A stretch of 64,000 nt of DNA from assembly GCF_042651565.1 (NCBI RefSeq), contig NZ_JBHSDF010000006.1; one strand, given 5' to 3'. Shown in pieces: positions 18,719 to 28,082 of the stretch; position 1 is the stretch's first letter; each line of letters begins with the position of its first letter. The DNA comes from Salinispirillum marinum. GTDB lineage: Bacteria; Pseudomonadota; Gammaproteobacteria; Pseudomonadales; Natronospirillaceae. The position numbers and the translations under genes were made by a program. Below the pieces are notes generated by a model. It was not told where the DNA came from. It searched no databases and saw only the letters and a list, made by a program, of their open reading frames with translations.

Positions 18719-19000
18719 CTACTCATCTTCAAATAAAAACAATGTTTCCCCGGGCCGGATCAGACCAAAGCGCTCACGCGCCTGTTCAATGACGGCGTCT
18801 TGATCACCGGAGTCTTTTAACGCTCGAACCTGAGCCCGAAGCTGATCATTAATGGCCTGTTGCACCGCACTTTGAGCTTCCAATTCAGCAATCCGCGTTT
18901 GCAGGCTGCGAATTTCGGCCACGCTATTTTCGCCAAACCATAAGCGACCTTGCAGGTACATCAGCACCACAATAAGGCTGAGCAGTAGCAGGTTTCTCAT
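18719..19000 (-). CDS. ftsB: Cell division protein FtsB
   Basis: Bitopic division protein forming the FtsQLB complex. 93 residues from the ATG at 18998-19000, preceded by AAAGGTT at a good distance; the frame is open 11 codons further but the short form starts with the TM helix (MRNLLLLSLIVVLMYLQGRLWFG). A coiled coil (EIRSLQTRIAELEAQ) follows at about 27-65 and the end IRPGETLFLF is the FtsL/FtsQ-binding tail. Confidence 0.93.
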   Translation of the reverse strand: MRNLLLLSLIVVLMYLQGRLWFGENSVAEIRSLQTRIAELEAQSAVQQAINDQLRAQVRALKDSGDQDAVIEQARERFGLIRPGETLFLFEDE

Positions 19001-19033
19001 GGTATAACCTTTTAACAAGCGATGAATGCCCAC

Positions 19034-19059
19034 AAAAAAAGGGCCTCAAGGGCCCTTTT
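19034..19059 (-). terminator. Intrinsic terminator after eno
   Basis: AAAAGGGCC / GGCCCTTTT stem with a 5-nt loop and seven T on the minus strand, 19 bp after the eno stop and just upstream of ftsB. It would reduce read-through from eno into ftsB-ispD. Confidence 0.85.
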
Positions 19060-19077
19060 AGCGCTTATCCGTCAGAA

Positions 19078-20370
19078 TTAAGCTTGGCCTTTGATTTCCC
19101 GGCGGCCATTGTACACGGCTTTTTCACCGAGTTGTTCTTCAATGCGCAACAAACGGTTGTATTTTGAGACGCGATCAGAACGGCACAATGAACCGGTTTT
19201 GACTTGGCCAGCCGCCGTACCCACAGCCAAATCGGCAATGGTAGTGTCTTCGGTTTCGCCCGAGCGGTGCGAAATGACCGCCGTATAGCCCGCATCTTTC
19301 GCCATTTTAATGGCTTCCAACGTTTCTGTCAGCGAGCCAATTTGATTGAACTTGATCAGAATTGAATTAGCGATGCCCTTGTCGATACCTTCTTTTAAGA
19401 TCTTCGTATTGGTCACGAACAGATCATCACCGACCAATTGCACACGATCACCCAGCAATTCGGTTTGAACTTTCCAGCCATCCCAATCACTTTCGTCCAA
19501 GCCGTCTTCAATCGAAACAATAGGGTACTTGTCACACATGGATTTCAGGAATTCAGAGAAGCCACGTGAGTCGTACACCTTACCTTCACCAGCCAAGTCG
19601 TACTTACCGTTCTTGTAGAACTCCGACGCTGCACAATCCAGAGCCAAAGTCACATTTTCACCCAGCTTGTAGCCCGCTGATTCTACTGCTTTACCAATGA
19701 TCGCCAAGGCCGCTTCGTTAGACTCCAGGTTCGGAGCAAAACCACCTTCGTCGCCTACGGCCGTGCTTAATTCCAAAGCCGACAATTCTTTTTTCAATGC
19801 ATGGAAGATTTCCGCACCACAACGCAGCGCTTCTTTAAACGAGGTAAACCCAACAGGTTGCACCATGAACTCTTGAATATCGACGTTATTGTCGGCGTGC
19901 TCGCCACCATTAATGATGTTCATCATTGGCACCGGCATACTGAATTGACCAGGGGTACCATTGACTTCAGCAATGTATTCATAGAGCTCAATGCCACGCT
20001 CAGCGGCGACAGCCTTAGCCGTCGCCAAAGACACCGCAAGAATCGCATTGGCGCCTAACTTGGATTTATTTTCGGTGCCGTCAAGATCAATCATGATCTT
20101 GTCAATGGCACGCTGATCCGCATCTTGGCCCACCAAAGCAGAACGAATGGCGGTATTGATGTTCTCTACGGCTTTGCTCACACCCTTGCCCAGGTAGCGA
20201 GATTTGTCACCATCACGCAGCTCCAAGGCTTCGCGTGAACCGGTCGATGCACCGGACGGGGCACAGGCAGTGCCAAAAGCACCTGAGGCCAACACCACAT
20301 CAGCTTCAACCGTTGGGTTGCCGCGTGAATCCAGAACTTCTCTTGCTTTGATATCTGCGATAATCGCCAT
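19078..20370 (-). CDS. eno: Enolase
   Basis: Interconverts 2-phosphoglycerate and phosphoenolpyruvate; also a degradosome component in enterobacteria. 430 residues. Loop residues SGASTGSREALELR near 38-51, catalytic Lys in LIKFNQIGSLTETLEAI near 338-354, and VISHRSGETEDTTIADLAVG near 365-384, the enolase signature region. AGGAG lies at a normal distance before the ATG. It lies between pyrG and ftsB, the conserved order. Confidence 0.98.
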   Translation of the reverse strand: MAIIADIKAREVLDSRGNPTVEADVVLASGAFGTACAPSGASTGSREALELRDGDKSRYLGKGVSKAVENINTAIRSALVGQDADQRAIDKIMIDLDGTENKSKLGANAILAVSLATAKAVAAERGIELYEYIAEVNGTPGQFSMPVPMMNIINGGEHADNNVDIQEFMVQPVGFTSFKEALRCGAEIFHALKKELSALELSTAVGDEGGFAPNLESNEAALAIIGKAVESAGYKLGENVTLALDCAASEFYKNGKYDLAGEGKVYDSRGFSEFLKSMCDKYPIVSIEDGLDESDWDGWKVQTELLGDRVQLVGDDLFVTNTKILKEGIDKGIANSILIKFNQIGSLTETLEAIKMAKDAGYTAVISHRSGETEDTTIADLAVGTAAGQVKTGSLCRSDRVSKYNRLLRIEEQLGEKAVYNGRREIKGQA

Positions 20371-20489
20371 GCGTACTCTCCTGATTGCTGATCGCCTACT
20401 ACCGGCAGGCGGTATTCTTGCTTATTGATGTAATTTTCTTACAAAAATTCATCAATGTATAGTAGCCAAGAGCAATATCTGTTGTTTAA

Positions 20490-22127
20490 TTACAAATTGC
20501 CCTGCGCTTTCGCGTACTCGGTGGCTGCCGTTATGAATCCACTGAACAGACCATGTCCATCACGCGGTGTACTGGTGAACTCAGGATGGAATTGGCACGC
20601 GACAAACCACGGATGGTCAGGCACCTCAACCACTTCAACCAAGTTTCCGTCAACACTACGACCCGCAATACGCAGACCTTTCTTCTCCAACTGCGGAACG
20701 TAATGGTCGTTCACTTCATAGCGGTGGCGATGGCGCTCAATGATATCGACGCCACCATAGGCTTGCGCCGAGAGGCTACCCTCCAACAACTTGCATTCCT
20801 GCGCGCCAAGACGCATGGTGCCGCCCAAATCCGATTCTTCTGAGCGCTCGACTTTGCGCCCATCCGACTCGATCCATTCCGTAATCAACCCGACCACCGG
20901 ATGACGGCTTTGGCGGTCAAACTCGGTCGAATGTGCCCCTTCAAGCCCGGCCACATGGCGCGCAAATTCAATAACGGCGACCTGCATACCTAAGCAAATA
21001 CCTAAATAGGGAATCTTGTTCTCACGGGCATAGCGCACAGTTTCAATTTTGCCTTCCACACCGCGATAGCCAAAACCGCCAGGCACCAAAATGGCCGAGA
21101 CGCCTTGCAAGAGTCCGGCGCCCTCTTCTTCAATTTTTTCCGAATCGATATAGCGGATTTTCACCTTGGTTTTACTGCGAATACCGGCATGATCGATGGC
21201 TTCGATCAACGACTTATAGGCATCCAACAACTCCATGTATTTACCCACCATCGCAATGGTGATTTCCTGCTCCGGGTTGAGCTTCCGGTAGGCCACGTCA
21301 TCCCATTCGGACAAATCCGCAGCAGGGCAGTCCAAACCGAATTTCTCGACGACGATGTCATCAAGACCGGCATCTGACAACATACGCGGAATACGATAAA
21401 TGGTATTGGCGTCTGGCAACGGGATAACAGCGCGTTCTTCAACGTTGGTGAATAGCGCGATCTTTTTCAATGCGCTGCGGTCTATTTCAACTTCTGAACG
21501 GCAGATCAGAATATCAGGCTGCAAACCAATGGTGCGTAATTCTTTGACCGAGTGCTGGGTTGGCTTGGTTTTGATCTCGCCTGCCGTCGCAATATACGGC
21601 ACCAGGGTCAGGTGCATCGACAACGCACGGCGGCTACCCAGTTCAATTTTCAACTGACGCACGGCTTCCAAAAACGGTAATGACTCGATATCGCCAACCG
21701 TGCCGCCAATTTCGACCAAGGCAATATCGGCATTTCCGGCACCGGCAATAACCCGGCGTTTAATTTCATCGGTGATGTGCGGAATGACTTGAACGGTACC
21801 ACCCAAGTAGTCACCACGGCGCTCTTTGCGCAGCACATGCTGATAAACACGGCCCGTCGTGAAATTATTATTTTGCGACATCTTGGTGCGAATAAAGCGT
21901 TCGTAATGACCCAAGTCCAGGTCCGTCTCGGCACCGTCTTGTGTTACGAAAACCTCACCGTGTTGAAATGGGCTCATGGTGCCTGGATCTACATTGATGT
22001 AAGGATCCAGCTTGAGCATGGTCACATTGAGACCACGGGCCTCGAGAATGGCCGCGAGTGAAGCGGAAGCAATGCCCTTCCCGAGAGAAGAAACAACACC
22101 GCCGGTGACAAAAATGTAGCGAGTCAT
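20490..22127 (-). CDS. pyrG: CTP synthase
   Basis: Converts UTP to CTP with glutamine nitrogen. 545 residues from the ATG at 22125-22127 (MTRYIFVTGGVVSSLGKG), the E. coli length; four extra codons are open upstream. The synthetase domain fills residues 1-265 with FVTGGVVSSLGKGI as P-loop-like motif. The glutamine amidotransferase domain has GICLGMQVAVIEFAR with the catalytic Cys near 380 and VACQFHPEFTS near 515. An unusual T-rich stretch precedes the start (see findings). Confidence 0.97.
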   Translation of the reverse strand: MTRYIFVTGGVVSSLGKGIASASLAAILEARGLNVTMLKLDPYINVDPGTMSPFQHGEVFVTQDGAETDLDLGHYERFIRTKMSQNNNFTTGRVYQHVLRKERRGDYLGGTVQVIPHITDEIKRRVIAGAGNADIALVEIGGTVGDIESLPFLEAVRQLKIELGSRRALSMHLTLVPYIATAGEIKTKPTQHSVKELRTIGLQPDILICRSEVEIDRSALKKIALFTNVEERAVIPLPDANTIYRIPRMLSDAGLDDIVVEKFGLDCPAADLSEWDDVAYRKLNPEQEITIAMVGKYMELLDAYKSLIEAIDHAGIRSKTKVKIRYIDSEKIEEEGAGLLQGVSAILVPGGFGYRGVEGKIETVRYARENKIPYLGICLGMQVAVIEFARHVAGLEGAHSTEFDRQSRHPVVGLITEWIESDGRKVERSEESDLGGTMRLGAQECKLLEGSLSAQAYGGVDIIERHRHRYEVNDHYVPQLEKKGLRIAGRSVDGNLVEVVEVPDHPWFVACQFHPEFTSTPRDGHGLFSGFITAATEYAKAQGNL

Positions 22128-22395
22128 TGGATAGCCCATCTTGGTGTAAAAACAAAAAACCCTCCCGTGACCACAGCATAGACTTGGATCAATTCAGGAA
22201 GGCTTCAGGGTAATAAATTGAGAGTTTCCGACACGCCAACGCTGTACGGCAAACCACTCTTAAGACGGGACGATACAGTACCACAACACACAGCCGTGCT
22301 CAATCGGGAGATTCAGGCTATTCGACTAATTCAACAGATGACAACAACGAAACGTGGGAAGAAAAATGGCAGGAAATAAGAAAACTGAGGAAATT

Positions 22396-22472
22396 TGGTC
22401 GGGCATAGAGGATTTGAACCTCTGACCCTCGCCACCCCATGACGATGCGCTACCAGACTGCGCTAATGCCCG
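22396..22472 (-). tRNA. tRNA-Pro (anticodon GGG)
   Basis: 77 nt on the minus strand. Acceptor CGGGCAT pairs with ATGCCCG, discriminator A, CCA encoded. The anticodon arm is TCGTC-ATGGGGT-GGCGA, giving anticodon GGG, and the T arm has GTTCAAATC. Confidence 0.95.
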
Positions 22473-22516
22473 ACTACGCGAGGCATAATACTCTAACTAA
22501 TTGAAATTTCAAGCGT

Positions 22517-23011
22517 TTATTTCTCGCCTCCGGCGAGCAGATCGAGCACATCTTCAAGCTGGTCAATCAGCTCTGATACTTCATGCCGGGCGATCGTTCT
22601 AATCGGGGGTGCGGTACGTGGCACATTGAGATGACCAAGATCAAAGTCCGTACCAATCTCTTCGGCGGTAAGCGGTGTTGCCGTTGACTCGTCCTTTGGC
22701 TCTTCGGCGGCCGGCTGCATCGCCGTACTCAAGGACACTGGGGGTTTGCTAGGCTTCTGCTTGGTTTTGGCCTCCTGCTCCAGTTTTTGTCGGGCACCAT
22801 TAATGGTAAAGCCTTCCTCATAGAGTAATGTCTGAATGGTGTTGATCAACAACACATCATCACGCTGATAATACCGTCGATTACCACGCCGCTTCACCGG
22901 GTTGAGTTGCGGAAACTCTTGTTCCCAGTAGCGCAATACATGTGTTTTCAACCCACACAGTTCAGCGACTTCACCAATGGTGAAATAGCGTTTAGAGGGT
23001 ATTTCCAACAT
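22517..23011 (-). CDS. MerR-family transcriptional regulator downstream of ihfA
   Basis: Probable DNA-binding protein. About 164 residues from the ATG at 23009-23011, two bases after the ihfA stop; a longer start inside ihfA is also open. The MerR winged HTH is clear: KRYFTIGEVAELCGLKTHVLRYWEQEF at about 7-33 and RRGNRRYYQRDDVLLINTIQTLL at about 40-62. The rest is a Lys/Pro/Thr-rich linker and a C-terminal amphipathic helix (ELIDQLEDVLDLL) that could dimerise. The effector-binding domain of classical MerR is missing. This gene next to ihfA is conserved in many gammaproteobacteria; its targets are not known to me. Confidence 0.88.
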   Translation of the reverse strand: MLEIPSKRYFTIGEVAELCGLKTHVLRYWEQEFPQLNPVKRRGNRRYYQRDDVLLINTIQTLLYEEGFTINGARQKLEQEAKTKQKPSKPPVSLSTAMQPAAEEPKDESTATPLTAEEIGTDFDLGHLNVPRTAPPIRTIARHEVSELIDQLEDVLDLLAGGEK

Positions 23012-23012
23012 A

Positions 23013-23324
23013 TTACTGTTCGCTCGGCGGTTCGGTTCCATCATAGGTCTCAACCTGAACCTTCAACTTTTGACCCGGCCTAAACGTCACCACCCGACGC
23101 GCTGAAATAGGAATTTCTTCGCCCGTCTTCGGGTTTCTGCCGGGTCTTTGGCGCTTGTCGCGCAAGTCAAAGTTGCCGAACCCCGACAACTTAACTTGCT
23201 CGTTATGCACCAGGCTCTCGGTGATCTCCAAAAAAAACAACTCTACCATTTCTTTGGCTTCACGCTTGTTAAGACCCAACTCTTCGTACAACCGTTCTGC
23301 CATTTCTGACTTGGTCAATGCCAT
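23013..23324 (-). CDS. ihfA: Integration host factor subunit alpha
   Basis: DNA-bending protein working as a heterodimer with IhfB. 103 residues. MALTKSEMAERLYEELGLNKREAK at the N-terminus, GFGNFDLRDKRQRPGRNPKTGE at about 48-69 with the intercalating proline arm, and VVTFRPGQKLK at about 78-88. It begins 2 bp before the pheT stop, in the classic pheS-pheT-ihfA order. Confidence 0.97.
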   Translation of the reverse strand: MALTKSEMAERLYEELGLNKREAKEMVELFFLEITESLVHNEQVKLSGFGNFDLRDKRQRPGRNPKTGEEIPISARRVVTFRPGQKLKVQVETYDGTEPPSEQ

Positions 23325-23326
23325 GG

Positions 23327-25702
23327 TCAGTTCCTCAGTGTTGCTCCAAAATCCTCTTGCAGGAGAGTGATGGTTTCACTCATGGCCGCCGTTAATTCAT
23401 CGTCGGCCATCGGGCGCTCGGGGTGTTGCCAAGTGAGCTGTATAGCCACACTCTTTTTCTCTGAGCCCAAGCGCTCCCCTTCGTATACATCGAAAACATC
23501 CACATGAGTCATCCACTCTCCGCCCGACCGCAGCGCTGCATCCATTAAGGATTGAACAGGCACTGACTTGTCGACCACCACCGCGATGTCACGGCGACTG
23601 AACGGGAAACGGGAAATAGGGGTAAAAGCAGGCATCTTTCGGGTGATAACGGCCGCAAAGTCCAGCTCAAAGACAAACGCAGCTTTTTTCAAACCGAGCC
23701 ACTTTTCGACTTTGGGGTGTAATCGACCAACAACCCCTACCGCATTGCCACCCAGCATGACACGAGCGCACTGCCCAGGGTGCAAGTAAGGCACATCGAC
23801 CGCACGCTCCATGGTGACTTGATGACCGGCCGAGAGCCCCAGTAAGGCTTCTACATCGCCTTTAATGTCATAAAAATCCACCATTGCTCCGGCACCCAAC
23901 CAAGGCACGGCAGAGCGAGGACCATAAATTAAACCGGCCACTTTTTTGGTCTGTTCTAATTCATTCAGCTCGCCACGAAACACCAAGCCGGTCTCAAACA
24001 AACGTACCCGTTCTTGCTGACGATTCACATTGTGCTTTAAGGCACCCAACAAACCGGCAATGACCGTGGTGCGCATCACACCCAAGTCTTCCGAGATAGG
24101 ATTCGCCAGCGCTAACGCTGGAAAATTGGGCTCCAAAAGAGCCTGCAATTGGGGCTCAACGAAGCTGTAACTCACGATTTCCTGGTAACCCAACGACACC
24201 ATACGCTGATTCACCAAGCGAACGCTTTGCTGGGCTTCAGGCAGCGGCGCAATCACCATGGGCGCAACGGGGTGGGACACGGGCAAATGATCGTAGCCGT
24301 AAATACGTCCCACTTCTTCTATGAGATCGGCCGTGATGCTGATATCAAACCGCCAAGAGGGCACCTGAATCGTCCAAGTATCGGCCAGACGCTCAACGCC
24401 AAAACCCAAGCCTGTAAAAATCTGCGTAATGCGATCGGCCGGGATCATCACCCCCAACGCTGCGTGGATCTGCGATTCGGTCACACTGACACTGGCTTGC
24501 ATCGGCAAATCAGCCTCTGAAACCACTTCTGAGACAGGACCTGCCTGGCCACCGACGATATCCAGCAACAGAGCCGTTGCACGCTCCATCGCTTTGGCCT
24601 GCAAGGTATAATCCACCCCACGCTCATAGCGGTGTGACGAATCAGTATGCAAACCGTACGAACGCGCACGGCCCGCAACCTGCAAGGGTGCAAAGAATGC
24701 ACACTCCAAGAATATATCGCGTGTTTCGGCACTGATGCCTGTGTTTTCACCGCCCATGATGCCCGCCATAGCGAGCGGCTGTGCTGCATCAGCAATCACC
24801 AAGGTTTCATTTCGCAAACTGACGGCTTGGCCATCCAACAACGTGAGTTGCTCGCCCTCGGTAGCCCAACGCACATGTATTTCACCCTGCAAGGTCGCCA
24901 AGTCAAAGCCGTGCATGGGCTGACCCAATTCCAACATGACATAGTTGGTGACATCCACCACAGGATCAATACTGCGCACACCACCACGGCGTAATCGCTC
25001 GACCATCCACAAGGGAGTTGTCGCACCGGGGTTGATACCTCGAATGACACGACCCAAATAGCGTGGGCAGCCTTCGGGTGCAGAAACGCGAATGGGGAAG
25101 GTATCGTCAATCGCCGCTGCGACCGGTTCAACCACCACTTCACATACGGGAAGTTGGTTCAGAACACCGACTTCGCGGGCCAAACCAGCAATACTTAAAC
25201 AATCTGCACGATTGGGCGTGAGGTCAACTTCAATACACTGATCATCCAGCTCCAAATAGCCGCGCAAATCGCTACCAACCGGTGCATCCTTTGCCAGTTC
25301 CATAATGCCATCATGGTCATCTGACAACTCCAGTTCTTTCCCGCTGCACAGCATGCCGAAGCTTTCCACATCACGCAGCTTGGCTTTCTTGATTTTAAAA
25401 TTACCCGGCAACACGGCGCCAACGCGGGCAAAAGCCACTTTGATCCCGGCACGCGCATTGGGTGCACCACACACCACCTGCCAGGTATCTATGCCGTCAT
25501 TCACGGCACAAACACGCAGTTTGTCGGCATTGGGGTGTTGTTCCGCCGCAATAACTTCAGCCACTACGACCCCGGAAAAGTCACCGGCTACAGGTTCTGC
25601 GCCGTCCACTTCCAGCCCGGCCATGGTGATCTGGTGCAACAGTGCAGCAGACTCGATATTAGGATTTACCCACTGTCTTAACCAGCGTTCACTTAATTTC
25701 AT
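23327..25702 (-). CDS. pheT: Phenylalanyl-tRNA synthetase beta subunit
   Basis: Beta subunit of the alpha2-beta2 synthetase; it holds tRNA-binding and editing domains. 791 residues. N-terminal EMAP-like OB fold at about 40-150 (VVAEVIAAEQHPNADKLRVC), B3/B4 editing domain at about 210-380 (MLELGQPMHGFD), B5 DNA-binding-like domain at about 400-475, catalytic-like module with VVSYSFVEPQ near 515-525, and the ferredoxin-fold anticodon-binding domain at about 697-790 (PISRFPFSRRDIAVVVD). Confidence 0.97.
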   Translation of the reverse strand: MKLSERWLRQWVNPNIESAALLHQITMAGLEVDGAEPVAGDFSGVVVAEVIAAEQHPNADKLRVCAVNDGIDTWQVVCGAPNARAGIKVAFARVGAVLPGNFKIKKAKLRDVESFGMLCSGKELELSDDHDGIMELAKDAPVGSDLRGYLELDDQCIEVDLTPNRADCLSIAGLAREVGVLNQLPVCEVVVEPVAAAIDDTFPIRVSAPEGCPRYLGRVIRGINPGATTPLWMVERLRRGGVRSIDPVVDVTNYVMLELGQPMHGFDLATLQGEIHVRWATEGEQLTLLDGQAVSLRNETLVIADAAQPLAMAGIMGGENTGISAETRDIFLECAFFAPLQVAGRARSYGLHTDSSHRYERGVDYTLQAKAMERATALLLDIVGGQAGPVSEVVSEADLPMQASVSVTESQIHAALGVMIPADRITQIFTGLGFGVERLADTWTIQVPSWRFDISITADLIEEVGRIYGYDHLPVSHPVAPMVIAPLPEAQQSVRLVNQRMVSLGYQEIVSYSFVEPQLQALLEPNFPALALANPISEDLGVMRTTVIAGLLGALKHNVNRQQERVRLFETGLVFRGELNELEQTKKVAGLIYGPRSAVPWLGAGAMVDFYDIKGDVEALLGLSAGHQVTMERAVDVPYLHPGQCARVMLGGNAVGVVGRLHPKVEKWLGLKKAAFVFELDFAAVITRKMPAFTPISRFPFSRRDIAVVVDKSVPVQSLMDAALRSGGEWMTHVDVFDVYEGERLGSEKKSVAIQLTWQHPERPMADDELTAAMSETITLLQEDFGATLRN

Positions 25703-25727
25703 GATGACTTACTTAATTCGTTGTCCA

Positions 25728-26744
25728 TTACTTAAATTGCGCCAGGAACTTCAGATCATTCTCAAAGAACATGCGCAAATCGTTCACCCCATAGCGCAAC
25801 ATCGCCAAGCGTTCAACACCCATGCCAAACGCAAAGCCTTGATACTTCTCGGCATCGATACCGGCATAACGCAGCACTTCAGGGTGTACCATGCCGCAGC
25901 CCATAACCTCTAACCAGCCGGTGTGACTGCATACCCGGCAACCTTTACCGCCACAATGCACACACGCCATATCGACTTCTGCCGACGGCTCCGTGAACGG
26001 AAAATAACTGGGGCGGAAACGCACGGCTAGGTCTTGCTCAAAAAACTCGCGCAAAAATGATATGACCGTACCCTTCAAGTTCGCAAAACTGACTCGCTCA
26101 TCCACCAACAACCCTTCCATTTGATGGAACATCGGGGTGTGAGTTAAGTCCGAGTCACAGCGATACACACGCCCAGGGCAGACAATACGAACAGGCGGCT
26201 CTTGAGCACTCATTACGCGCACCTGTACCGGTGACGTGTGGGTACGCAATAAACGGGTTGCATCGAAATAAAAGGTATCGTGCATTGCCCGCGCGGGATG
26301 GTGCGAAGGAATATTTAACGCTTCAAAGTTATGGTAGTCGTCTTCGACTTCAGGACCTTCCGCAACGCTGTAACCCATGCGGGTAAAGAAATCCGTCATG
26401 CGTTCTACGGTGCGCGTTACCGGATGCAGACCACCCTGCCCTTGCTGGCGACCAGGCAAGGTAATATCAACGGTTTCATGCGCTAACTTGTGCGCCAGCT
26501 CGGCATCTTCCAAAGCCGCTTTGCGTGCATTTAAGGCATCTGAAACCTGCTCTTTGGCCGCATTGATTAATGCACCGGCCGCCGGACGTTCTTCCGGTGA
26601 TAATGCACCCAGTTGTTTAAGTTGAGCGGTTATCTCACCTTTCTTTCCCAACTTACGCACCCGCAATTCTTCCAGTTCGGCGGGTGATTCCGTGGCAGCA
26701 ATAATTTTTAGCGTCTCTGCCACCAAGGTGTCCAGATTTTCCAT
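25728..26744 (-). CDS. pheS: Phenylalanyl-tRNA synthetase alpha subunit
   Basis: Catalytic subunit charging tRNA-Phe. 338 residues from ATG at 26742-26744 (MENLDTLVAETLK); five more codons are open upstream. A helical coiled N-terminus is followed by the class II core: GRQQGQGGLHPVTRTVERM, THTPMFHQMEGLLVDERVSF (motif 2) and FAFGMGVERLAMLRYGVNDLR (motif 3). It has an inserted CVHCGGKGCRVC segment just before WLEVMGCGMVHP, a possible zinc knuckle that the E. coli protein lacks. rplT is not upstream; cysQ diverges instead. Confidence 0.96.
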   Translation of the reverse strand: MENLDTLVAETLKIIAATESPAELEELRVRKLGKKGEITAQLKQLGALSPEERPAAGALINAAKEQVSDALNARKAALEDAELAHKLAHETVDITLPGRQQGQGGLHPVTRTVERMTDFFTRMGYSVAEGPEVEDDYHNFEALNIPSHHPARAMHDTFYFDATRLLRTHTSPVQVRVMSAQEPPVRIVCPGRVYRCDSDLTHTPMFHQMEGLLVDERVSFANLKGTVISFLREFFEQDLAVRFRPSYFPFTEPSAEVDMACVHCGGKGCRVCSHTGWLEVMGCGMVHPEVLRYAGIDAEKYQGFAFGMGVERLAMLRYGVNDLRMFFENDLKFLAQFK

Positions 26745-26776
26745 GGATGTCTCAATCATTGGTTTTCGATAGGGTT

Positions 26777-26804
26777 ACTATAGGGAAGTTGATCAAATAA
26801 GCAA
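26777..26804 (-). promoter_or_regulatory. Likely sigma-70 promoter for pheST-ihfA
   Basis: On the minus strand TTGCTT (-35) and TATAGT (-10) are 16 bp apart, ending 33 bp before the pheS ATG. A fair match; it would serve the pheS-pheT-ihfA-merR chain, which here lacks upstream rplT. No leader peptide rich in Phe codons was found. Confidence 0.4.
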
Positions 26805-26949
26805 CTGAATTCTAAGGGGTTTTTACAATTATGATGAAAAAATGCACAACGTTTTCCGTCTATTTTATCGTTCAAGATACGACAAATGCATGACACCATA
26901 AACCGCAGCCGTTACCCTTTGCATTCGGTTTAAGCGAGCACGAGATGGC

Positions 26950-27756
26950 ATGATAAACGATGTAATAGACATTGCTTTGGAAGCGGGCGACGCCATTTTG
27001 GCGATTTATCATCATGATTTCGACGTTGACCAAAAATCGGACAATACACCGGTCACTGCAGCCGATCTGGCCGCCAACCACCATATCGTTGAACGCTTAA
27101 CGGCCCTGACGCCCGGCATGCCGATCCTCACCGAAGAGTCTGCGCTCGCCCCTTGGTCCGAACGTCAACATTGGTCACGTTATTGGCTGGTAGACCCACT
27201 TGACGGCACCAAGGAATTCGTCAAACGCAATGGTGATTTTACCGTGAACATTGCACTCGTAGACGCCCATGAGGCCGTCCTAGGTGTGGTGTTCGCCCCG
27301 GCGCGGCAAGAGCTCTGGTATGCTGTTGCCGGTCAGGGTGCTTTTTACCGTCGTACAACCGATCTGGCTAATCCCATCGAGCTGAAGACCTGCTCAGTAC
27401 CCGACCAGGACCAACCCTGGCTTGCGCTGGGCAGCCGGTCTTTTCACGAAGATATCGTGCAAGCATTCTTAAATGACTTAGGGCCGCATACGTTAGCGCC
27501 CGTGGGCAGTGCCATCAAAACCTGCATGATTGCCGCAGGGCAAGCACATATCTATCCTCGCCTTGGCTTAACGTCAGAATGGGATACGGCGGCATCACAA
27601 GTCATCATTGAACAGGCAGGCGGCCTTCTGATCAACGCCGAAACCGGCCTGCGACTGCAGTACAACACCAAAGAATCTTTACTAAACCCATGGTTTGTGG
27701 CGGCCTGCGCGGACGACCCACGCTGGCGCCACAGTCTCAGTCGTATTAAGCGTTAA
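26950..27756 (+). CDS. cysQ: 3'(2'),5'-bisphosphate nucleotidase CysQ
   Basis: Hydrolyses adenosine 3',5'-bisphosphate made during sulfate assimilation. 268 residues of the inositol-phosphatase fold. Metal-binding motifs: LTEESAL near 60, WLVDPLDGTKEFVKRNGDFTVNIALV near 80-105, and SEWDTAASQVIIEQAGG near 213-229. Divergent from pheS; its last 4 bp overlap the end of the convergent comEA-like gene. Confidence 0.94.
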   Translation: MINDVIDIALEAGDAILAIYHHDFDVDQKSDNTPVTAADLAANHHIVERLTALTPGMPILTEESALAPWSERQHWSRYWLVDPLDGTKEFVKRNGDFTVNIALVDAHEAVLGVVFAPARQELWYAVAGQGAFYRRTTDLANPIELKTCSVPDQDQPWLALGSRSFHEDIVQAFLNDLGPHTLAPVGSAIKTCMIAAGQAHIYPRLGLTSEWDTAASQVIIEQAGGLLINAETGLRLQYNTKESLLNPWFVAACADDPRWRHSLSRIKR

Positions 27757-28082
27757 AGCACTTCTTCACCGAGGTGCAGTTGATGACGAATGTTGGCGAG
27801 CGTGCGTTCGCCGATGCCGCGAATGTTTAACAATTCGTCCACGGTTAGAAACGGGCCATGTTCTTCTCGATAGGCCACAATGGCATCGGCCCGTGCTGGC
27901 CCAATGCCCTGCAGAACGGTGGCCATTTTTTCGGCATCATCCAGATTGATGTTGACCATGACGATCAATTCATCATGCGTTTCATTGAGCACTTGCTCGG
28001 GAGTTTCTGCTTGCGCAATCGCAGCGAAGCCGAGCAAACAAGCGAATATAAAACGAATCGACAGCGTATTGACGTGTTTCAT
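27753..28082 (-). CDS. ComEA-like helix-hairpin-helix protein
   Basis: Small exported DNA-binding-type protein. 109 residues with a signal peptide (residues 1-25, FIFACLLGFAAIAQA then ETPEQ). Two helix-hairpin-helix motifs follow: MATVLQGIGPARADAIVAYREEHGPF at about 53-78 and VDELLNIRGIGERTLANIRHQL at about 80-101. The same fold binds incoming DNA in natural transformation (ComEA). Many gammaproteobacteria carry such single-domain proteins outside competence operons, so a competence role is likely but unproven. Confidence 0.85.
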   Translation of the reverse strand: MKHVNTLSIRFIFACLLGFAAIAQAETPEQVLNETHDELIVMVNINLDDAEKMATVLQGIGPARADAIVAYREEHGPFLTVDELLNIRGIGERTLANIRHQLHLGEEVL

